From the NCBI GenBank assembly GCA_020629995.1, contig JAHDCH010000064.1, positions 1 through 11,912 on the forward strand: DNA of 11,912 nt. The letters are read 5' to 3'. Below, piece after piece: positions 7,690 through 11,912 of this stretch. The notes under the pieces were generated by a model that did no database searches, had not been told where the DNA came from, and saw only the letters and a program-made list of their open reading frames with translations. Positions within the stretch are counted from its first letter, which is position 1, and every line of letters starts with the position of its first letter. Made by a program: the position numbers and the translations under genes. The DNA comes from Pseudaestuariivita sp. (GTDB lineage Bacteria; Pseudomonadota; Alphaproteobacteria; Rhodobacterales; Rhodobacteraceae).

Positions 7690-8256
7690 CTACTGCGGCT
7701 CGATCCACCCGATGTTCCCGTCGTCCCTGCGGTACACGACGTTCACGCCATCTTTCATCTCGTTGCGAAACACCAATACCGGAACGCCCGCCAGCTCCAT
7801 CTGCATCACGGCCTCGCCCACCGTCAGCGACGGGATCTGGGTCTGCGTTTCGGCCACGATGACAGGCTGGAGCGTGTCGGGTTCCGATTCCCCGGCGTTT
7901 TCCTCGCTGGCGAGGATATACGAGGCAGCACCCGAGATTGCAACGGGCTCGCGCCGGTTCGAATGATGGTCCTTGAGCCGGCGTTTGTAGCGGCGCAGCT
8001 GTTTTTCCATCTTTTCGGCGCAGGCATCGAAAGCTGCATAGATTTCAGTGGCATGTGCCTTTGCCTGTGCGGTCAGGCCTGTCGACAGGTGGACCGTCGC
8101 CTCGCACACATGTTCATGCCCGCTCTTGGAAAAGATCACCGAAGCGTCGGTAGGTCGCTCTGCATATTTCTGCACGACGCTGCCCAATTCATCCCGGACA
8201 TGGCGCTGCAGCGCTTCTCCGATGTCGATTTGCTTGCCGGTGATCTGATAACGCAT
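7690..8256 (-). CDS. hpf: Long-form ribosome hibernation promoting factor
   Basis: A long HPF (188 residues) that binds the 30S decoding centre and dimerises 70S ribosomes into inactive 100S particles during slow growth. The N-terminal S30AE domain spans about 1-100: MRYQITGKQIDIGEALQRHV at the start, then a basic EKMEKQLRRYKRRLKDHH segment (81-98). A variable linker (about 100-140) leads to the C-terminal dimerisation domain, with SLTVGEAVMQMELAGVPVLVF (143-163) and DDGNIGWIEP (178-187). The start has AAGGAG (8268-8263) six bases upstream. It lies 248 bases from lptB, enough for its own promoter (see the leader region), and is followed by ptsN. Confidence 0.96.
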   Translation of the reverse strand: MRYQITGKQIDIGEALQRHVRDELGSVVQKYAERPTDASVIFSKSGHEHVCEATVHLSTGLTAQAKAHATEIYAAFDACAEKMEKQLRRYKRRLKDHHSNRREPVAISGAASYILASEENAGESEPDTLQPVIVAETQTQIPSLTVGEAVMQMELAGVPVLVFRNEMKDGVNVVYRRDDGNIGWIEPQ

Positions 8257-8294
8257 ACACGTCTCCTTGTCGTCAAAGGCACCTCACCTGTGCA

Positions 8295-8311
8295 TTGCCT
8301 AAGCTAGGCAA
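8295..8311. repeat. Perfect inverted repeat upstream of hpf
   Basis: TTGCCTA-AGC-TAGGCAA has seven-base arms and a three-base centre, 39 bases upstream of the hpf start. It could be an operator for a dimeric regulator or an RNA hairpin in the hpf leader. It has no U-run after it, so it is not an intrinsic terminator. Confidence 0.55.
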
Positions 8312-8476
8312 CGTCAGGTCGATCTGGTGCCGGGGTACTGGCGGGTTACCTGCGCAAAACGGGTCCGGAAAAGGACCACGTCAAACGAGGGCAGGTTACA
8401 AAACGCCATACCCCATATGAGCGCTCGAAAGGCGCAGCTGTCAATCTCGGCCTTATCAAAAAGCCAAAAAACAGTG

Positions 8477-8491
8477 TTACCAAAAGGTTAA
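8477..8491. promoter_or_regulatory. CtrA-like box with one mismatch
   Basis: TTAC-N7-TTAA on the plus strand differs by one base from the alphaproteobacterial CtrA consensus TTAA-N7-TTAA. It lies between the lptB stop and the candidate hpf promoter. The match is short and could be chance. Confidence 0.2.
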
Positions 8492-8504
8492 TCGTGCAGC
8501 CGCA

Positions 8505-9251
8505 TCAAATGCGGAAACTGTCACCCAGATAGACGCGGCGCACGTTCTCGTTCTCAACCACATCCTGCGGCGTGCCGGACATCAGGACGGTGCCATCGTG
8601 CAGAATATAGGCGCGGTCCACGATCTCGAGCGTTTCGCGCACGTTGTGGTCGGTGATCAGCACGCCGATGCCGCGCTTTTTCAGGTCGGCAACCAGCGCG
8701 CGGATATCGCCCACGCTGATCGGATCGACCCCGGCAAAGGGTTCGTCCAGCAACAGGTACTTGGGGTTGGCTGCGAGGCAGCGCGCGATTTCGACGCGGC
8801 GGCGTTCCCCGCCCGACAAGGCCATGGCCGGGGCGCGGCGCAGATGCTCGATTGTAAACTCTGACAACAGCGCCTCAAGCCGTTCCCGGCGGCGGCGACG
8901 GTCCTTGACCGCGATGTCCAGGATCGACGAGATGTTCTGTTCCACGCTCATGCCGCGAAAGATCGACATCTCCTGCGGCAGATACCCGATGCCCAGCTTG
9001 GCGCGGCGGTACATGGGCAGCATCGTCACATCACGCCCGTCCACGATCACGCGCCCCGCCTCGGGAAACACAAGGCCGGCAACCGAATAGAACGTGGTTG
9101 TCTTGCCCGACCCGTTCGGCCCCAGCAGCGCGACAACCTCGCCGCGGTTCAGCTCCATCGTCACGTCGCGGATCACCACGCGTTTGCGATAGCTTTTGCG
9201 CAACGACTGGATGCGCAGCCCCGAAGAGCCCTCTGTCACCTCGAATGCCAT
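8505..9251 (-). CDS. lptB: Lipopolysaccharide export ABC transporter ATPase LptB
   Basis: LptB is the cytoplasmic ATPase of the LptB2FGC complex that extracts lipopolysaccharide from the inner membrane and pushes it along the LptA bridge. The 248-residue protein has every ABC motif: Walker A G44-PNGSGK-T51, Q-loop Q93 in [14 protein letters not shown] (typical of LptB), signature LSGGE (145-149), Walker B YLLLDE (165-170) and switch H202 in [10 protein letters not shown]. The gene starts within TGATG, where its ATG shares one base with the lptA stop, so the two are translationally coupled. There is no intrinsic terminator directly after the stop. LptF and LptG are not in the window. Confidence 0.97.
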   Translation of the reverse strand: MAFEVTEGSSGLRIQSLRKSYRKRVVIRDVTMELNRGEVVALLGPNGSGKTTTFYSVAGLVFPEAGRVIVDGRDVTMLPMYRRAKLGIGYLPQEMSIFRGMSVEQNISSILDIAVKDRRRRRERLEALLSEFTIEHLRRAPAMALSGGERRRVEIARCLAANPKYLLLDEPFAGVDPISVGDIRALVADLKKRGIGVLITDHNVRETLEIVDRAYILHDGTVLMSGTPQDVVENENVRRVYLGDSFRI

Positions 9252-9727
9252 CAGTTGCCCTGCTGCAGAACCGTTTTGACCCGGCCCGTCATCTGGGCCG
9301 TGTTGCTGTCAAGGTTCACGACCATCCGGTCGGACGTGATCGCGCTGGGGCCCTGGGTCAGCAGAACGCTGCCGGACATCGTGATGGTGCGGCTGTCGAG
9401 GTTGTAATTGGCCGTCTCGGCTTCGGCCGCGTCGTTGCCATCCACCAGTGTGACGCCGCCCGATGCCTCAAGGCGCGAGATCTGCTGGCTGTCGCTGCGA
9501 TAAACCACCAGAACACGCGGCGCGGCCAGGCGCAGCGTGCCCTGCCCGATCACCACATTGCCGGTGAACACGGCTGTTCCGTTTTCCTGGTTGACCGACA
9601 GGCTGTCGGCGGACACCTCGACCGGTGCATTCTGATTGGCCGTGTTCGACCCAAAGGCAACGCTGGTCTGCGCCGCGCCAAGGACGGGCCACAGCAGCAT
9701 CACGGCCACAAGAATCGCTCGCATCAT
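9251..9727 (-). CDS. lptA: Periplasmic lipopolysaccharide bridge protein LptA
   Basis: LptA forms the periplasmic bridge that carries lipopolysaccharide to the outer membrane. With ATG at 9727 it has 158 residues. ATG at 9724 is equally possible and fits the AGGGGAA ribosome site slightly better. Residues 1-19 are a signal peptide with hydrophobic core [14 protein letters not shown] and an AxA-like site before Q20. The rest is an OstA/LptA beta-jellyroll pattern with [21 protein letters not shown] (36-56) and repeated GxV turns. The frame extends upstream to 9943, but that part is antisense-like, Arg-rich and lies inside lptC, so I reject the longer start. It follows lptC by 16 bases and overlaps lptB by one. 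Confidence 0.92.
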   Translation of the reverse strand: MMRAILVAVMLLWPVLGAAQTSVAFGSNTANQNAPVEVSADSLSVNQENGTAVFTGNVVIGQGTLRLAAPRVLVVYRSDSQQISRLEASGGVTLVDGNDAAEAETANYNLDSRTITMSGSVLLTQGPSAITSDRMVVNLDSNTAQMTGRVKTVLQQGN

Positions 9728-9743
9728 TTCCCCTGTCCCCCGG

Positions 9744-10379
9744 TCACGTTGCCGGATCGTATACCAATTTAACGCCGTTTGTGAAAACCAAATGGACATC
9801 GCCCGAGGCCGCGTCCGAGGTGATCTGAAGCTTGCCCGCATCCAGTGTCCCGGCCGGTCCGTCCGCCGTGACCGGGCCGGTGGATTCGGCGCGCACCGCG
9901 CGCATCGCCGCGCGCAGGCCCGAGGTTTCGACCACATAGCCATTCGAGCTGACGATCTTGACGTTGCCTTCCAGCTGGGCGCTGTCTTCGGGTTCGTCGA
10001 TCAGGGCACTGTCGGCCCGGAAGGTCAGCACGGTGCCATCCGCAAGGTCGATCCGCGTCCACAACCCGTCGGCGCTGACCCGGCCCGGCGCGCTTGGGTC
10101 CGGCTTGGCCGAGGTGGCCGTCATGCTGACCAATGCGCCATCGTCCGTCGCGCCCGTATAATAGGGTGCGGTGATCTGCTGGTTCGAAGCGCGGTTCGCC
10201 AGGTCGCGCTGCGCGACCGGAACGTCGCCGTATTCGACCTTGCTGGACAGCATGAACAGCGTCGACAACAGCGCCAGAGCCGCCAGCGGCAGCAGCAGTT
10301 TCAACCAAGACACGACTTGGGAATAAAGATCGTCGCGCAGCATCTGACCGGGCCCGGCCTTTCCATGAGTGGATGACAC
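9744..10379 (-). CDS. lptC: Lipopolysaccharide export membrane protein LptC
   Basis: LptC is the inner-membrane-anchored periplasmic protein that takes lipopolysaccharide from LptB2FG to LptA. The 211-residue product has a single transmembrane helix (about 24-44: WLKLLLPLAALALLSTLFML) near the N-terminus and a periplasmic beta-rich domain with ISADGLWT-like and ADSALIDEPEDSAQLEGNVKI (119-139) patterns seen in LptC/OstA folds. The GTG start at 10379 is the first possible one, since a stop codon lies just upstream. ATG at 10343 would remove 12 residues and keep the helix. Neither has a strong ribosome site. It sits 28 bases after nrnC and directly before lptA-lptB, as expected for this operon. 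The family call rests mostly on topology and position. Confidence 0.88.
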   Translation of the reverse strand: MSSTHGKAGPGQMLRDDLYSQVVSWLKLLLPLAALALLSTLFMLSSKVEYGDVPVAQRDLANRASNQQITAPYYTGATDDGALVSMTATSAKPDPSAPGRVSADGLWTRIDLADGTVLTFRADSALIDEPEDSAQLEGNVKIVSSNGYVVETSGLRAAMRAVRAESTGPVTADGPAGTLDAGKLQITSDAASGDVHLVFTNGVKLVYDPAT

Positions 10380-10407
10380 ACCCTACTTGCCATGCCCGCG
10401 CATCATT

Positions 10408-11019
10408 TCAATGCGCGAAGATGTCGATCTCGGGCCAACCGGCAAGATCAAGCCGAGCGCGCACGGGAAGGTAGTCAAAACTTGCCGCCGCAAACCCGGT
10501 TCGGTCCTCGCGCGCCAGCATGTCGTCTAGCTTGTCCTTGAGAGCGTGCAGGTACAGCACGTCAGAGGCGGCATATTCCAGCTGCGCCGCGCTCAGTTCC
10601 TCGGCGCCCCAGTCGCTGGATTGCTGTTGCTTGGAAATGTCGATGCCCAGCAATTCGTGCAGCAGGTTCTTGAGCCCGTGACGGTCCGTGTATGTACGGA
10701 CCAGCTTGGAGGCGATCTTGGTGCAATAGACCGGCGCAGTCAGCGCGCCAAAGGCATTGTACATCGCCGCAATGTCGAACCGGCCAAAATGGAACAGTTT
10801 GAGCACATCCGGATCGGTCAGCAAACGCTCGAGGTTGGGGGCCGACGTCTGCCCCAGCGCGATCTGAACCACATGCGCCGTGCCGTCACCGCCCGACAAC
10901 TGAACCACGCACAACCTGTCCCGGTGCGGGTTCAGGCCCATCGTTTCGCAATCAATCGCCACAACCGGACCCAGGTCCAGCCCGTCCGGCAGATCGCCCT
11001 TGTGTGCAGTGATGGACAT
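10408..11019 (-). CDS. nrnC: NrnC-type DEDDy 3'-5' exoribonuclease (nanoRNase C / RNase D-like)
   Basis: NrnC degrades very short RNAs (nanoRNA, dinucleotides) and replaces Orn in many alphaproteobacteria. The 203-residue protein is just the exonuclease domain, with no HRDC domain, which separates it from true RNase D. DEDDy residues are visible: D23 and E25 (AIDCETMGL), D82 (FHFGRFD) and Y149-x3-D153 (YAASDVLYLH). The words HRDRLCVVQLS (32-42), CTKIASKLVRTYTDRHGLK (99-117), ISKQQQSSDW (128-137) and GWPEIDIFAH (194-203) match NrnC of Bartonella/Brucella as I remember it. AAAGGAG five bases before ATG 11019 fixes the start over a longer frame reaching 11070. It heads the leftward lpt block. 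Confidence 0.92.
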   Translation of the reverse strand: MSITAHKGDLPDGLDLGPVVAIDCETMGLNPHRDRLCVVQLSGGDGTAHVVQIALGQTSAPNLERLLTDPDVLKLFHFGRFDIAAMYNAFGALTAPVYCTKIASKLVRTYTDRHGLKNLLHELLGIDISKQQQSSDWGAEELSAAQLEYAASDVLYLHALKDKLDDMLAREDRTGFAAASFDYLPVRARLDLAGWPEIDIFAH

Positions 11020-11024
11020 GTGCG

Positions 11025-11031
11025 CTCCTTT
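11025..11031 (-). promoter_or_regulatory. Ribosome binding site of nrnC
   Basis: AAAGGAG on the minus strand, five bases before ATG 11019. This is a near-ideal Shine-Dalgarno sequence and rules out the 17-residue-longer start. Confidence 0.8.
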
Positions 11032-11162
11032 GTTTGCAGCGTGGTTAGCCGTTGCCCCGCCCACAGACAAGCTGCGCCGAGGTTCTGCCAGATTTCCGGC
11101 CGATTCGAATCTTGCCGCCCAGATTTCGGCTTATTTCAGCTCACCCACTTAGAAATTTGGCG

Positions 11163-11180
11163 GCAATTTCCAAAAATTGC
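11163..11180. repeat. Inverted repeat in the nrnC upstream region
   Basis: GCAATTT-CCAA-AAATTGC has perfect seven-base arms and a four-base loop. It is AT-rich and has no adjoining T-run. It lies 144 bases upstream of the nrnC start and could be an operator. Confidence 0.4.
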
Positions 11181-11271
11181 GCTGATTGTTGTGTGTCTGG
11201 AAACAAAACTACGGCGCAAATGTGAAGAAAGCGTCTGAAAATACGGGGAAAACAGATCAGAATTTCCACTT

Positions 11272-11286
11272 TTTACGTTGCGTAAA
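11272..11286. repeat. Palindrome in the long spacer
   Basis: TTTACG-TTG-CGTAAA has perfect six-base arms around three bases. This is typical operator geometry, but a palindrome this size is expected about once by chance in a spacer this long. Confidence 0.3.
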
Positions 11287-11408
11287 CTGGCCCCGGGTTG
11301 CGCAGGTTTCCGCTTTTGCGTGTCGCTGCGTCAGCTGCGCCATATCCGCCGTGGCCGGCAGTAGATCCTTCAATGAGGAAAATCCTTGGCGCAACATCCT
11401 GCGGACGC

Positions 11409-11416
11409 ATGGTTAA
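11409..11416 (-). promoter_or_regulatory. CtrA half-site-like word
   Basis: The minus strand reads TTAACCAT, the half-site word known for CtrA in Caulobacter. No second TTAA lies seven bases on, so this is a weak candidate. Confidence 0.2.
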
Positions 11417-11436
11417 AATTGCCCTTTTTTGCAGGT

Positions 11437-11449
11437 TTTGGCGGCCAAA
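11437..11449. repeat. Palindrome in the long spacer
   Basis: TTTGGC-G-GCCAAA has six-base arms around one base. It could be an operator or a chance match. Confidence 0.3.
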
Positions 11450-11595
11450 TCTTATCGGGATTGCACAATTGTCGCCCACAATTCTTTAATCGACGCCAAT
11501 GCGCACCAGCATCGCACACCGGCCCCAGACAGCCGATCCTGCCCGCCAAAGCCACTGGACTGCGTCAACACCCCACGGAACACAAAATCGGAAAC

Positions 11596-11610
11596 ACACG
11601 TTTAACGTGT
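11596..11610. repeat. Palindrome in the long spacer
   Basis: ACACGTT-T-AACGTGT has perfect seven-base arms around one base, 252 bases upstream of the rightward frame at 11862. Its ACGTT core recurs in the palindrome at 11272-11286. It is a candidate operator for an unknown dimeric regulator. Confidence 0.4.
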
Positions 11611-11861
11611 ATCTCAAAGCCGTGAGTGCCACGTTTTCGCCCCTTTCAATAAAATTCAAAATGTTCATAACCAAGGTTGTCACGCGGCACTTGGGGGTTG
11701 GTGCTTAGTTTGTGGTGACGGGAACGTCGCGCTGCTGATGACTGACACATGAAGAGCCACACAGATGGTTCTGGCCCGCAGGTGTGTTTTTGCGGTCCGG
11801 TCAGTTATGCCCGCCGAAGCTCCTTGATCCATTACCACCTGTTGCGCGGAGGGTCGGAGTT

Positions 11862-11912
11862 TTGACCTTGCAAATACGACAACCGATTACCGGCCACGAC
11901 GTGGCCGAGATG
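11862..11912 (+). CDS. Start of an unidentified rightward gene (3' truncated by window)
   Basis: A frame opens at TTG 11862 and stays open to the window edge (17 codons, reading MTLQIRQPITGHDVAEM). Purine-rich GGAGGG (11848-11853) and GGAG (11856-11859) lie just upstream, as for a ribosome site. Too little is visible to name a product. The true start could be a later codon, such as ATG 11910, and the gene may not be real. Confidence 0.3.
   Translation, partial: MTLQIRQPITGHDVAEM

Larger units (their letters stand above)
8257..8504 (-). promoter_or_regulatory. Spacer/leader upstream of hpf with candidate promoter and hairpins
   Basis: This 248-base gap has no open gene. On the minus strand a consensus TTGACA lies at 8444-8439, and TCATAT at 8420-8415 follows 18 bases later as a poor -10 (3 of 6 matches). 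A second -35-like TTGACG lies at 8384-8379. If the first pair is used, hpf has a leader of about 150 nt. That leader contains the arms GTTACCTGC/GCAGGTTAC (8345-8353 and 8391-8399, one mismatch), a nested GGTCC/GGACC hairpin (8362-8377) and the perfect repeat at 8295-8311. The promoter call is an inference from hexamer matches only. Confidence 0.4.
11020..11861. other. Long AT-richer intergenic region without a convincing gene
   Basis: About 840 bases separate nrnC from a divergent frame starting near 11862. Composition is visibly nearer 50% GC than that of the flanking genes. All frames here are under 80 codons and show no family motif, and I find no tRNA, rRNA or tmRNA. It contains four short inverted repeats (11163-11180, 11272-11286, 11437-11449, 11596-11610) and a CtrA half-site-like word (11409-11416). 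It must hold the nrnC promoter and probably that of the rightward gene, and it could hide a small RNA. I could not place promoters with confidence. Confidence 0.6.

Noticed and set aside
7474..8307. 277-codon plus-strand frame over ptsN and hpf
   Set aside because: It is antisense to two well-identified genes, with no motif and no ribosome site.
9728..9943. 72-residue N-terminal extension of LptA
   Set aside because: It lies inside lptC, is Arg/Pro-rich and would bury the signal peptide that begins at 9727, where a ribosome site is present.
11020..11070. 17-residue N-terminal extension of NrnC
   Set aside because: The AAAGGAG site before ATG 11019 and the usual length of NrnC support the shorter protein.
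11042..11070. TTGTCT-N17-TAACCA as the nrnC promoter on the minus strand
   Set aside because: The -10 matches only two of six consensus bases, too weak to call.
11486..11683. 65-codon minus-strand frame, with AAAGGGG before an internal GTG, giving a small Trp/Cys-rich peptide
   Set aside because: No family resemblance and no neighbour context. An internal start would give only about 47 residues. It cannot be told from chance, though it could be rechecked with ribosome profiling.
11499..11708. 69-codon plus-strand frame in the long spacer
   Set aside because: No ribosome site, no motif, and it is crossed by a palindrome. Its composition looks like random translation.
1..11912. CRISPR arrays, insertion sequences, tRNA or rRNA genes
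   Set aside because: No regularly spaced repeats, transposase motifs, terminal repeats or cloverleaf-like sequences were seen on either strand.

Overview
The window looks like chromosomal DNA of a marine-type alphaproteobacterium of the Rhodobacteraceae (Roseobacter group). This is inferred from three things: high GC in the genes, an NrnC-type exoribonuclease linked to an lptC-lptA-lptB-hpf-ptsN block, and a glycan cluster with protein architectures that I associate with that family. No database search was possible, so the family assignments rest on motifs read from the translations.

Part 1 (1-7144, + strand) is a nucleotide-sugar and glycan-assembly cluster. It begins inside galU (UTP-glucose-1-phosphate uridylyltransferase, 5' end cut off by the window). 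Six bases later comes galE (UDP-glucose 4-epimerase), which overlaps a GT4-type glycosyltransferase. A short gap leads to a GT2-type transferase, a two-part protein (GT14/core-2 branching transferase fused to an unrecognised C-terminal module), and a protein with a PAPS-dependent sulfotransferase domain followed by a second, degenerate-looking sulfotransferase-like domain. The last three genes are packed with a 4-base overlap and a 3-base gap. GalU and GalE would supply UDP-glucose and UDP-galactose, the transferases would build or branch a glycan, and the last protein would sulfate it. The natural reading is a sulfated surface polysaccharide or glycolipid, but the product is unknown.

Part 2 (7188-11019, - strand, convergent with part 1) is an envelope and stress-housekeeping block. 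In transcription order it reads nrnC (nanoRNA exoribonuclease), lptC, lptA, lptB (lipopolysaccharide export), a 248-base spacer, hpf (long-form ribosome hibernation factor) and ptsN (nitrogen-PTS EIIA). No rpoN gene lies between lptB and hpf. The spacer carries a perfect 7-bp-arm inverted repeat, a second nested hairpin and a TTGACA -35-like hexamer, so hpf-ptsN may have its own promoter and a structured leader.

Part 3 (11020-11861) is an AT-richer stretch of about 840 bases with no convincing gene. It separates nrnC from a divergent reading frame that starts near 11862 and runs off the window. It holds four short near-perfect palindromes and a CtrA half-site-like word.
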